From NCBI GenBank assembly GCA_963764955.1, contig CAVXVE010000060.1, positions 1-64,000 of the forward strand: a stretch of 64,000 bases of DNA, given 5' to 3'. Below the pieces are notes generated by a model. That model searched no databases. It was not told where the DNA came from and saw only the letters and a program-made list of their open reading frames with translations. Origin of the DNA: Roseiarcus sp963764955. Lineage in GTDB: Bacteria; Pseudomonadota; Alphaproteobacteria; Rhizobiales; Beijerinckiaceae. The stretch's first letter is position 1, and each line of letters begins with the position of its first letter. This document shows positions 56,753 through 64,000 of the stretch, piece by piece. A program made the translations under genes and the position numbers.

Positions 56753-56894
56753 CGTCATGGGCGGCCTTGTGCCGGCCATCCATGCCGCCCCGCCGCGATG
56801 ATCTCTGCCAAAAAGGAAATGGTGTCTCTTATCAGACGTTTATCCTAAAAGGGCAGTGTTCTCGTGGATAGCCGGGACAAGCGCGGCCATGACG
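56753..56894. repeat. Inverted pair of alphaproteobacterial palindromic repeats
   Basis: CGTCATGGGCGGCCTTGTGC with CGGCCATCCATG (56753-56785) and, about 80 bases on, the reverse-oriented copy GTGGATAGCCGGGACAAGCG with CGGCCATGACG (56864-56894). This CGTCATGGCC...GGCCATCCAC type is widespread between genes in alphaproteobacteria. Confidence 0.65.
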
Positions 56895-56987
56895 CCTTCA
56901 GGAGCGCCAATGCCTAACGCGATAAGAGCCAAAAGTGAGGCGCGACAGGGGCGTCCCCTTTTCGATTCGACTGAAAAAGCGGGACGA

Positions 56988-57692
56988 CTAGCGCGCTTCC
57001 TTCGCCACCAGAACGAGCCGGTCGCGCTCGACGGCGTAGCTCTTGAGCCGCTCTAGAAAGCTCATGCCGAGCAGACTCTCGTCCAGCGCGCCGGGGCGCG
57101 CGATGAGCGCAGGCACATTGCGCATGACGATCGGCCCGATCGCGATCTGGTCGAGCATAACCTCCGCCGCCCGCGCCGCGCCATTGGCGGTGCTGACGGG
57201 AGCGTCGAAATCAAGCCTGCTGGCGTCCACGCCCGCCCGCCGCGCATCGGCGGCGGTCAGCACCACTGCGGAGGCCCCGGTGTCGAACAGGAAGGACGCG
57301 CGGGCGCCGTTGACGCGCGCAGCGATCACGAATTCGCCGCTGAGACGCCGGTTGACGACGACTTCCCCGCCTCGCTCGACCTGCGGTTCCGACGGAAGGA
57401 GCTCGCCCGCGATGCGTCCGGCGATGCCGGAGGCCTCGAAGCGATAGGCGTAGACGCCGGTCAGCGCGATAAAGAGGAGCGCCCACGTCATGGCCGCCGT
57501 GGCCATGCGCGCGATGTCACTCGGCCGCGCCGAGCGCAAGCCGGAGAGCACGAGCCAGATGAGAAGCGAGACGCCGATCGCGGCGCTGGCGAACTGCTGG
57601 TGGTTCAGCCCAAACAGGATGGTCTTGTGCGGCGTCACGAGCAAAGCGGCCAACGCGACCGCCAGAACCCCGATAGGGAGAATGAAGCGCAT
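56988..57692 (-). CDS. Retropepsin-like aspartic protease (TIGR02281 type)
   Basis: A 234-residue membrane-anchored protein with two to three N-terminal hydrophobic segments. A clan AA aspartic protease domain holds the catalytic FLFDTGASAVVLT (DTG) and the conserved closing LLGMSFLERLKSYAVERDRL. This is the usual layout of the TIGR02281 alphaproteobacterial family. Role unknown. The ATG at 57692 overlaps the end of the DUF1289 gene, and the signal-like helix (FILPIGVLAVALAALLV) follows directly. Confidence 0.87.
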   Translation of the reverse strand: MRFILPIGVLAVALAALLVTPHKTILFGLNHQQFASAAIGVSLLIWLVLSGLRSARPSDIARMATAAMTWALLFIALTGVYAYRFEASGIAGRIAGELLPSEPQVERGGEVVVNRRLSGEFVIAARVNGARASFLFDTGASAVVLTAADARRAGVDASRLDFDAPVSTANGAARAAEVMLDQIAIGPIVMRNVPALIARPGALDESLLGMSFLERLKSYAVERDRLVLVAKEAR

Positions 57693-57916
57693 CAGCGCCG
57701 CCGGGCGCCGGACGTGATCCGCCCGCCGCGGGCGCTGCGCGATCGGGCCGCGGTCTGGCGCTGGGCAAGCCCGGCCATGATTGAGAGACGATCGGCCTCG
57801 CTCATCGTCATCCAGGCGCCGATCTCGGCCGCCGTCCGGCCGCAGCCGATGCACAAGGCCGACAGCGGGTCGATGACGCAGACGTTGATGCAGGGAGTTG
57901 AAATCGGCGCGGGCAC
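57692..57916 (-). CDS. DUF1289 domain protein
   Basis: A 74-residue protein with the DUF1289 cysteine pattern: STPCINVCVIDPLSALCIGC then GRTAAEIGAWMTMSEADRLS. Four conserved Cys (C-x3-C, then C-x2-C) suggest metal or Fe-S binding, but the role is unknown. Its stop shares bases with the start of the protease gene, so they form an operon, with cobS just upstream. Confidence 0.88.
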   Translation of the reverse strand: MPAPISTPCINVCVIDPLSALCIGCGRTAAEIGAWMTMSEADRLSIMAGLAQRQTAARSRSARGGRITSGARRR

Positions 57917-57926
57917 GGGGCGTTAC

Positions 57927-58730
57927 TTAGGGGGCCGCCTGCCCGATGAGAAGGCCACACCATGCGGCGATCTCGCCGCATTGCTGCGCGGCGCCGGCGA
58001 CGTCGCCGGTCTGTCCTCCGATCGCGCGGCGAGCCAGCGCGACCACGCCCAAGGCGCCGGCGCCGCTCATCAGCGCCGCGAGCAGCGCGTGGATGAGGCC
58101 GAGCGCGGCGAGGCCAAGCGCGAACGCAATGACGAGGGCGGAGCCCCAGGCGGCGGCGAGCGCGCTCGAGTTGAGCAGCCCCGCAGCGGCGCCTGCGCCG
58201 TCGGCACGCGCCGGCGGCAGAAGCGCGAGCGGCGTCAGCGCGGCCGCGCGGGAGAGCGCGGCGACCAGGATCAGGCTTAAGCCGCCGCGCCAGAACCCGC
58301 CGTCCAGCGCCGCGGCCAGCGCCCCGACGCGCAGGATGAGCGCGAGCGCGAGCGCGAGCGCGCCATAGGCGCCGATGCGGCTGTCGCGCATGATCTCGAG
58401 CTTCCTCTCCCGCGTCGTCCCACCGCCGAAACCGTCGGCGAGGTCGGCGAGCCCGTCTTCATGCAGCGCGCCAGTTGCGGCGACGAGCGCCGCCGTCGCG
58501 AGCCCGGCCCGAAGAAGCAGGGGCAGCCCGAGCAGCGCCGTCAGCGCCAGAACGAGCGCGCCAATGAGGCCGACCACGGCGCCGGCGACCGGCGCCGCCC
58601 AGGCGATGCGGGCAATGTCGAGCGGCGCGGCGAGCGCCGGCGCGCCGACGTTGAGGCGGGTGAAAAAACGAAGGGCGTCGGCGATGTCGCGCGCGGCGGG
58701 GGCGAAGCGGCCGGAGGAGCCGGACGCCAT
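57927..58730 (-). CDS. cobS: Adenosylcobinamide-GDP ribazoletransferase CobS
   Basis: A 267-residue membrane enzyme of the last step of cobalamin assembly, joining adenosylcobinamide-GDP and alpha-ribazole phosphate. Hallmarks are ALRFFTRLNVGAP, LHEDGLADLADGFGGG (metal-binding acid cluster), ERKLEIMRDSRIGAYGALAL and a hydrophobic C-terminal half. Other cob genes are absent here. No cobalamin riboswitch was seen upstream. Confidence 0.94.
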   Translation of the reverse strand: MASGSSGRFAPAARDIADALRFFTRLNVGAPALAAPLDIARIAWAAPVAGAVVGLIGALVLALTALLGLPLLLRAGLATAALVAATGALHEDGLADLADGFGGGTTRERKLEIMRDSRIGAYGALALALALILRVGALAAALDGGFWRGGLSLILVAALSRAAALTPLALLPPARADGAGAAAGLLNSSALAAAWGSALVIAFALGLAALGLIHALLAALMSGAGALGVVALARRAIGGQTGDVAGAAQQCGEIAAWCGLLIGQAAP

Positions 58731-58742
58731 GAGGCGCGCCCC

Positions 58743-59168
58743 TCAGCGGTGCGCCCACAGGAACGTCAGGACAGCTACCGTTCCGATCGCCGTCAATCCC
58801 GATTCGACAATGCCCCACTGACGAACGAGAGCGCGCGCCGCCCCCACGTCGCCGCCGCGCAGCGAGCGGACCTGGTTGTCGAGCGGCGACATGACGAAGA
58901 AGGCGTAAAGCCAGCTTGCGATGATGATGACCGCGCCGAACGCCCAGCGGACATCCTGGGTTTGGAAATAGGCGATGAAGCCGGCGATCGCCGACAGGAG
59001 CGCGAGAGCGGCGAGAAGCGAGACGCCCCGGCTGTCGCTCGGCCCCCATTCGCTGAGCAACGCCGCATCGTCGAGCTTGAGGCGAGCCGGCTGCTCGACC
59101 CAGTTGACATAGAACGAGGCGCCGGTGAAGGCGGCCGCGAAGGCCAGCGCAAGCGTTCCCCAGATCAT
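58743..59168 (-). CDS. DUF1772-like membrane protein
   Basis: A 141-residue protein with four hydrophobic segments (LALAFAAAFTGASFYVNWV, LAALALLSAIAGFIAYF, WAFGAVIIIASWLYAFFVM, GLTAIGTVAVLTFLWA). The SPLDNQVRSL stretch is typical of DUF1772/anthrone-oxygenase-like proteins. Function unknown. It lies 12 bases upstream of cobS on the same strand and may be co-transcribed. Confidence 0.8.
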   Translation of the reverse strand: MIWGTLALAFAAAFTGASFYVNWVEQPARLKLDDAALLSEWGPSDSRGVSLLAALALLSAIAGFIAYFQTQDVRWAFGAVIIIASWLYAFFVMSPLDNQVRSLRGGDVGAARALVRQWGIVESGLTAIGTVAVLTFLWAHR

Positions 59169-59265
59169 GACGGCTCCCTGTTGCTCGGCGCCCGTCTAGC
59201 ATGAAGCGGGGCGGAAAGCGCGAACCCCAGCTTGACAAGACGAGAGGGCGAAGCCACGCTCACAA

Positions 59266-59316
59266 TCAGGCGATGGGGTTCGCCTTTAACCGCCCTTGGG
59301 GCTGATGACTCCTGTC
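59266..59316 (+). promoter_or_regulatory. Fluoride riboswitch (crcB motif)
   Basis: Matches the fluoride aptamer consensus closely: AGGCGATGGGGTTCGCC, then TTTAACCGCC, then GGGGCTGATGACTCCTG. The GGCGATGG-GTTCGCC stem, the AACCGCC strand and the CTGATGACTCCTG closing element are all present in order. It lies about 170 bases upstream of crcB on the same strand, so fluoride binding should switch on fluoride export. The expression platform was not resolved. Confidence 0.93.
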
Positions 59317-59484
59317 CAGCCATTTTGGCCGACGGAGGGTCATGCGTGATCACGCCCAAGCATCATAAAGTCCACGAGCCCGGTTCTCCTGCTGTCGGCG
59401 GAAGCGTTTATGCTTGCGCTTGAGGCGCCGATTCGCTTGCGAAGCCCTCACAGCCCGACCCTGGCGCAATAGCAGAGACGCACG

Positions 59485-59859
59485 ATGTGGACTTATGTCG
59501 CGATCGCGATCGGCGGCACGCTCGGATGCTGGGCGAGATACACGCAGACCAGCCTCGTGCAGGCGGTGTTCGGCCGCGATTTTCCGCTCGCCACGTTGAG
59601 CATCAACGTGATCGGGAGCTTCCTCATGGGCTTCCTGTTCATCCTGACCCTTGAACGCCTGATCGTTCCGCCGAGCGTCCGGGTCGGCGTGCTGACCGGC
59701 GTCCTCGGCGGATACACGACCTTTTCGACCTTCGAGATGGAGACGCTCCTGCTCGCCGAAAGCGGAGAGTTCCTCAAGGCGGCGCTTTATGTGATCCTTT
59801 CCGTGGTGATCGGATTCGCGGCTGCGTTCGGCGGCGCCTATCTCGCGCGCAACCTGTGA
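59485..59859 (+). CDS. crcB: Fluoride exporter CrcB (Fluc)
   Basis: A 124-residue four-helix fluoride channel. GGTLGCWARYTQT, ATLSINVIGSFLMGFLF (pore Asn) and LGGYTTFSTFEMET (the phenylalanine box and Na+ site) are conserved. The dual-topology dimer lets fluoride leave the cell. Control by the upstream fluoride riboswitch is strongly suggested. A DUF190 gene follows 14 bases on. Confidence 0.96.
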   Translation: MWTYVAIAIGGTLGCWARYTQTSLVQAVFGRDFPLATLSINVIGSFLMGFLFILTLERLIVPPSVRVGVLTGVLGGYTTFSTFEMETLLLAESGEFLKAALYVILSVVIGFAAAFGGAYLARNL

Positions 59860-59873
59860 GCTCGGAGCAACGC

Positions 59874-60213
59874 ATGGCGACCGACGTTCTGATGGTTCGA
59901 ATTCTATCTGAGCGAAGCCGATCACGGACGGCGCAGGACATTGATGCGCGAGATCCTGTCAACCTTGCACGATAGGCACGTGGTGCGGGGGGTCACGGTC
60001 TTCAGAGGGATCGCCGGCTTCGGCGCCGACGGCGAGATCCACGCGGACGACCTGCTGCGACTCAATCTCGCTCTGCCCCTGGTGATCGAATTCTTCGATG
60101 AGCCGGAGGCTGCCGAGGCGGCCATCCAGCTCATTGACGGCCTCGTTCCCGGAGGACACATCGTCTCCTGGCCGGCCAAGCGCAATGGCGCCGCCGCGGC
60201 GCCTCCGAAGTGA
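59874..60213 (+). CDS. DUF190 protein, CrcB partner, frameshifted
   Basis: A GlnB-like fold DUF190 protein often found with crcB. MATDVLMVRI is followed, after an extra C near 59903, by YLSEADHGRRRTLMREILST, HVVRGVTVFRGIAGFGADGE and LPLVIEFFDEPEAAEAAIQL. Restored length about 112 residues. It is presumably part of the fluoride response; its exact role is not known. The frameshift is likely a sequence error. Confidence 0.87.
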
Positions 60214-60240
60214 GTTAGGCGCAACGGCGGGCGCGCGCGA

Positions 60241-60480
60241 TCAGTGGCGCGTGGTCCCGCGCACGTGGCGCGCATGTTCCGCGGTCGCTCGCGCTCTTTG
60301 CCTGTTCAGCGTGTTTCTATGGCGCGCCCGAGCGGTATTCGAGCCGGCGCCCGCGCCGGTCCTTGGGATGGTGGCGGCCGACGCCGCGCCTGGCGGCGGA
60401 TTGCTCTGCGCCGAGGCTGGCGGAGACGCAAGCGCCAGCAGGAGGGCGACCCCGATCGAGGCGAAAGTTGCGTTGCGCAT
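60241..60480 (-). CDS. Small secreted protein
   Basis: A 79-residue protein with a clear signal peptide (TFASIGVALLLALASPPASA) followed by a Pro/Ala/Arg/His-rich tail (RARHRNTLNRQRARATAEHA). The ATG has GGGGAA upstream. No family is recognised. It lies between the crcB unit and the GH127 gene, pointing the same way as GH127 but about 80 bases downstream of it. Confidence 0.52.
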   Translation of the reverse strand: MRNATFASIGVALLLALASPPASAQSNPPPGAASAATIPRTGAGAGSNTARARHRNTLNRQRARATAEHARHVRGTTRH

Positions 60481-60557
60481 TGTCGTTCCCCGCGTTGTTT
60501 GCCTGGCCTGCGCCGGCGCCGGCCTCCTTATCATGATCGCCTTCCCGCCTGGCGCGC

Positions 60558-62471
60558 TCAGCCGTCGACCTCCGCGACCCACACCTGCATCGAGCCAGGC
60601 GCGCGATTGGCCCAGAGATGATAGGGAAGAGCGACCAGTTGGGCGTCGCGGGCCGCAGGCGGCTCGGTCGAATAGAGCGCGCCGCCGGGTTTCTCGCCGG
60701 GAACAAGCCTCTTGGCGCTCGCCTCCAGGGTCACGACGCCGCCGAAGAGATCCGTCCGCCATCCGGCGTCGATCGGCGCAGAGCGCGGCAGCGCCAGAGT
60801 CTGGACGGGCCCGCCGGGATTGTCGGCCTCCTCGACGCAATAAATCAACGGGCCACGCCTGAGCGCCGCGCGCCCGACATCCATGCGCACATTCGGATGG
60901 GCGTAGAGCCGCTCGGCCGGCATCTTGAGATCGAGCGTGACCGCGTCGCCCTTACGCCAGAGCCGGCGAATGGTCGCGTAGCCGTTGATCGGCTTGAGCG
61001 CGATCGGCTCGCCGTTGACGGCCGCGGTCGCGTCTTTCGCCCAGCCCGGAATGCGCAGCTTGAGGTCGAAAGCCGCGGGCGCCTCGGGGGCGACGTCGAC
61101 GCGAACCTCGCCGGACCAGGGATAGGCGCTGGCCTCGCTGAGCGCGACCTTCACGCCGGCGAGCATCGCCGTCGTTTCAAATCCGCCATAGAGGTGGAAG
61201 GCGACGCCGTCCTCGCGCGCCGAGATCGCATAGCCGGCGATCGACGCCGCCAGGCGCGACACATTCATCGTGCAGCAGGGGCAGACGTGCCAGGCCCATC
61301 GCCGGTGCTGGCCGCGGCTTTCGAGCGGATTGGAATAGAAGTAGTGCTCCCCATCGCGCGCGAGGCCGCTCAGCGCGCCATTGTAAAGGGCAAGCTCCAT
61401 CACGTCGGCGTAGCGGCCGTCGAGATCGAGATGCAGCATGCGGTGAGCCCAGAAAATGAGCGCGACCGACGCGCAGGTCTCCGCATAGGCCGTCTCGTTG
61501 GGCAGATCGTAAGGCTCGGTGAAACCCTCGTTGGTCTCTTTCGGCCCGAGACCGCCGGTCACATACATCTGCGCCGTCGTCACATCGCGCCATAGCGCCT
61601 CGCAGGCGCGTTTGAGCCCCTCGTCGCCGAGCTCGAGCGCGAGGTCGGCCATTGCGCAGGCCATGTACATGGCGCGCACCGCATGCCCGACCACGCGGGT
61701 CTGCTCGCGGACGGGAATGTGCGACTGGTTGTATTCATAGGTTCGGGCCCAGTAGCTGGCCGGGTCGTCGCCGCGCGCCAGCGCCTCCTCAGTAAAGTAA
61801 TGGGGCTGACGGCCCCGCTCGTCGATGAAATAGGCGGCGAGATCGAGGCGACGGCGATCGCCGGTCAGACGATAGAGCTTGACCAGCGCAAGCTCGATCT
61901 CCTGGTGGCCTGGATAGCCGCGCTTCTGCACGGGACCGCGGCCAAACGTCGCATCGATGTGATCGACGTAGCGCTCCATGACGTCCAGCATTTTGCGTCG
62001 CCCGGTGGCGCGGAAGTAGGCGATGGCGCCTTCGAGCAGGTGTCCGGCGTTATAGAGCTCGTGGTTGTCACGCAGGTTCGTCCAGCGCTTCCCGGGCTCA
62101 CGCCCGAGATACCAGCAGTTGAGATAGCCGTCGGGCGATTGCGCGCGCGCGAGATCGTCGACGATGGCGTCGATCTTCGCTTCGATGTCCCCATCGCGCC
62201 GATGGGCGAGCGCGTAAGCAGCCGCCTCGATCCACTTGCCGACGTCCGAGTCCCAGAAGATCTGCGTGCTGAGGCCATGGCTGTTGCGCGGGATCCTGAG
62301 CGGGGGCGGCGGCTGCGGCAGTTTGAGCGATTCAAGCATGCCGAATTCTTCAAGCTTGGCGTGCTGGCTCGGGATCGTGCGGTCGAGCACGGTTTCGAGC
62401 CGCTCGCGCCAGAACGGGCTGGTGATGCGGACGTCCGCAAAGGGAACCGCGGAATAGCCGCGCTCGCTCAT
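60558..62471 (-). CDS. GH127 beta-L-arabinofuranosidase-family hydrolase
   Basis: A glycoside hydrolase of about 637 residues in the DUF1680/GH127 group. It opens YSAVPFADVRITSPFWRERL and has RDNHELYNAGHLLEGAIAYF. It carries the Zn/catalytic set: Glu331 and Cys333 (YAETCAS) and the cluster HVCPCC with Cys399-Cys400. That pattern matches the known cysteine-nucleophile mechanism. It has no signal peptide, so it acts on imported oligosaccharides. The third of three adjacent ATGs is preferred for spacing from GAGGGGG. It overlaps lacI and belongs to its operon. Confidence 0.92.
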   Translation of the reverse strand: MSERGYSAVPFADVRITSPFWRERLETVLDRTIPSQHAKLEEFGMLESLKLPQPPPPLRIPRNSHGLSTQIFWDSDVGKWIEAAAYALAHRRDGDIEAKIDAIVDDLARAQSPDGYLNCWYLGREPGKRWTNLRDNHELYNAGHLLEGAIAYFRATGRRKMLDVMERYVDHIDATFGRGPVQKRGYPGHQEIELALVKLYRLTGDRRRLDLAAYFIDERGRQPHYFTEEALARGDDPASYWARTYEYNQSHIPVREQTRVVGHAVRAMYMACAMADLALELGDEGLKRACEALWRDVTTAQMYVTGGLGPKETNEGFTEPYDLPNETAYAETCASVALIFWAHRMLHLDLDGRYADVMELALYNGALSGLARDGEHYFYSNPLESRGQHRRWAWHVCPCCTMNVSRLAASIAGYAISAREDGVAFHLYGGFETTAMLAGVKVALSEASAYPWSGEVRVDVAPEAPAAFDLKLRIPGWAKDATAAVNGEPIALKPINGYATIRRLWRKGDAVTLDLKMPAERLYAHPNVRMDVGRAALRRGPLIYCVEEADNPGGPVQTLALPRSAPIDAGWRTDLFGGVVTLEASAKRLVPGEKPGGALYSTEPPAARDAQLVALPYHLWANRAPGSMQVWVAEVDG

Positions 62472-62473
62472 CA

Positions 62474-63553
62474 TCATCCCCCTCTGTCGCCGCGCCGCCG
62501 GCCCCCGCATGAATCGCGAATGACGAGCGAGCACGGCAATCGGCGCACGCCCGCAAGCCTGCGGCCCGCCATCATTTCCAAAAGTGACCCGCCCGCCTCA
62601 CGACCGAGCGCGTCGAGATTCATATCGACGCTGGTGAGCGGCGGCCGCGTCGCCTCGGCCATCACGTCCCAGTTGTCGAAGCCGACCACAGCGACGTCCG
62701 CCGGGACGGCGCGCCCCATCTCGCGCAGGGCGTCAACCGCGCCGCGCGCGATCTGATCGTTGCCGCAAAAGAGCGCGTCCGGCGCGCTCCGGCGGCGGGC
62801 GAAGAGAGCCTGCGCCGCTTCGCGTCCCCAGGCTTCCGACCAGCGGCCGGGCCGGCAATCGCCCGAAGCCGTTTTGAGCCCCGTCTCGGCCAGCGCCTTG
62901 CGCCAGCCCATTTCGCGCAGGCGAACCGCCTCGAACCGTTCCGGGCCGGTGATATGGGCGATCTTCCTTCGGCCCAGAGCGGCGAGATGGCTGACCGCGA
63001 GCCGCGCGCCGCCCTCGTCGTCCGGCAGCAGGCAAAGCGCGTCCGGATTCTCGACCTGCGAGTAGACATAGACGACCGGAAGGCCGCGCGCGACAGGCTC
63101 GACAGGCTCACGCCTGTCCGCCCGGCGGGCGGTGACGACGAGACCATCGACGCGCTTGTTGAGCAATTGCTCGATGTGCCGGCGCTCGCGCAGCGGATCG
63201 TCCGTGGCGTTGCACATGAAGACCGCGATCCCGTGCTCGAACAGCCGGTGCTCGAGCGCCTCGACGATCGGGAACGCGAATCTTCCGAAACTGTCGTTGG
63301 ACAGAATGCCGACCGTCATCGAGCGCGCCCGATGCAGGCTTTGCGCCAGATCGTTCGGCCGGTAGTCGATCGCCTTGGCGATCCGGAAGACCCTGGCGCG
63401 CGTTTCCGCGCTAAGGCGTCCGTTGGCGTTGAGCGCCTTCGAGACCGTTCCTATCGAGACGCCGGCGAGCCGCGCGACGTCGCGGATGGTCCGGGTCGCC
63501 GGCGCCGGGTCGACATCGCCGGACTGGGCCTCGTCGGACGGACGGTCGTTCAT
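62474..63553 (-). CDS. LacI-family transcriptional regulator
   Basis: A 359-residue repressor. The LacI helix-turn-helix is TIRDVARLAGVSIGTVSKAL then NANGRLSAETRARVF (residues 22-60), and the hinge region is RPNDLAQSLH. A periplasmic-binding-like sugar domain follows (VGILSNDSFGRFAFPIVEAL, DALFCGNDQIARGAVDAL, VVGFDNWDVMAEATRPPLTS). Its ATG overlaps the ABC permease stop by four bases. It likely represses this sugar operon until the inducer arrives. Confidence 0.93.
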   Translation of the reverse strand: MNDRPSDEAQSGDVDPAPATRTIRDVARLAGVSIGTVSKALNANGRLSAETRARVFRIAKAIDYRPNDLAQSLHRARSMTVGILSNDSFGRFAFPIVEALEHRLFEHGIAVFMCNATDDPLRERRHIEQLLNKRVDGLVVTARRADRREPVEPVARGLPVVYVYSQVENPDALCLLPDDEGGARLAVSHLAALGRRKIAHITGPERFEAVRLREMGWRKALAETGLKTASGDCRPGRWSEAWGREAAQALFARRRSAPDALFCGNDQIARGAVDALREMGRAVPADVAVVGFDNWDVMAEATRPPLTSVDMNLDALGREAGGSLLEMMAGRRLAGVRRLPCSLVIRDSCGGRRRGDRGG

Positions 63554-64000
63554 TTGACGGCGCCCGAAAGCAGGCCGGAAATATAATAGCGCTGCAGGGC
63601 GAGGTAGACGGCGAGACAAGGGATGATCGAGATGATGACGCTCGCCTGCAGCGCTCCCCAATCGACAGCGCCGTGATTGCCGATGCGCACGCTGACCAGA
63701 AGGATCGGCACCGTGAACGAGGTCTCCCGGTTCATGAAAATGAGCGCCGCGAGGAACTCGTTCCACGAATTGATGAACGCAAACAGAGCCACCGTCACGA
63801 TCGCCGGCACGGCGAGCGGCAGAAAGATGCGGGTAAAGCGCTTCCAGGCCGAGCAGCCGTCGACCATCGCGGCCTCCTCGATCTCGCGCGGGATCGCCTC
63901 GAAGCTGTTGCGCATCAGGAAGATCGAGAATGGAAGCTGCAGGATCGTGTGCACGATCGCGAGTCCAAGATGCGTATTGACGAGGCCGACCTTGGCGAAA
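63550..64000 (-). CDS. Carbohydrate ABC transporter permease (MalG type), partial
   Basis: The C-terminal 150 residues of an inner-membrane sugar permease; the gene enters from beyond the right edge. The EAA loop is EEAAMVDGCSAWKRFTRIFL then PLAVPAIVTVALFAFINSWN, and it ends LQRYYISGLLSGAVK as in MalG-like proteins. With the LacI regulator and the GH127 enzyme it forms an arabinoside uptake and cleavage operon. Confidence 0.93.
   Translation of the reverse strand, partial: FAKVGLVNTHLGLAIVHTILQLPFSIFLMRNSFEAIPREIEEAAMVDGCSAWKRFTRIFLPLAVPAIVTVALFAFINSWNEFLAALIFMNRETSFTVPILLVSVRIGNHGAVDWGALQASVIISIIPCLAVYLALQRYYISGLLSGAVK

Larger units (their letters stand above)
56338..56987. other. Intergenic region with repeats after dusA
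   Basis: Holds the second copy of the dispersed repeat (56431-56552) and a pair of inverted repeats (56753-56894). A 76-codon frame on the minus strand at 56468-56698 overlaps the repeat. Its first half (IPIDGIRLALGRQPGEERPW) looks protein-like but is not recognised; it may be a gene scrap. Confidence 0.5.

Overview
The window is high-GC DNA with alphaproteobacterial gene content, most likely from a Rhizobiales bacterium of the Beijerinckiaceae/Methylocystaceae type. That placement is inferred from protein style, alpha-type GlnK/AmtB and Mla/Mce operons, a methylotroph-style PqqA peptide, a DusA-type integrase and alphaproteobacterial intergenic palindromes. No rRNA, tRNA or CRISPR array was recognised.

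Layout. 0-5 kb: a sigma-54-type promoter, glnK-amtB, a terminator and ftsK. 5-9 kb: a patchy zone with small genes, a SpoIIE phosphatase remnant, dispersed repeats and a lone TadE/TadG-like protein. 8.6-13 kb: tam-like methyltransferase, a GGDEF protein, and a glyoxalase plus esterase pair resembling MhqO/MhqD. 12.9-17.3 kb: a four-gene Mla/Mce-type lipid transport operon whose MlaD protein carries three 93-residue tandem repeats. 17.9-22 kb: XRE-cupin regulator, an orphan 25-residue pqqA, an SDR, an LpxH-like phosphoesterase and a GT4 glycosyltransferase. 22-36 kb: chrA, transaldolase, DUF892 protein, histidine phosphatase, PfkB kinase plus class I aldolase, DUF3089 protein, PAP2 phosphatase, MFS transporter plus gluconokinase, argG, SDR and a broken pyruvate-kinase-like gene. 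36-41 kb: a livKMHGF branched-chain amino acid ABC operon. 41-52.8 kb: two paralogous secreted repeat proteins, Hsp20, an orphan hypothetical protein, a regulator with tandem NAD-dependent epimerases, a beta-propeller protein, a DacB-type carboxypeptidase and a GH15 hydrolase. 52.8-55.3 kb: nested IS fragments (IS481, two IS256 types, IS1182) that truncate a tyrosine integrase next to dusA. 55.3-64 kb: dusA, dispersed repeats, a retropepsin-like protease, DUF1289 protein, cobS, a fluoride riboswitch with crcB and a DUF190 gene, and a GH127/LacI/ABC-permease operon that runs off the right edge.

Frameshifts. At least a dozen otherwise well-conserved genes, including argG and livH, carry single-base frameshifts. 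Most are +1 insertions, and one gene has about seven in a row. This looks more like residual indels in the assembly than real decay, so such genes are annotated over their full reconstructed span.

Most unusual items: the orphan pqqA at 18989-19066; the two secreted proteins sharing a CWYYTDPS...GFWDAC end; a 122-base intergenic repeat with decamer units and a hairpin near both ends of the window; the tandem-repeat MlaD; and the remnant of a dusA-targeted island overrun by insertion sequences.
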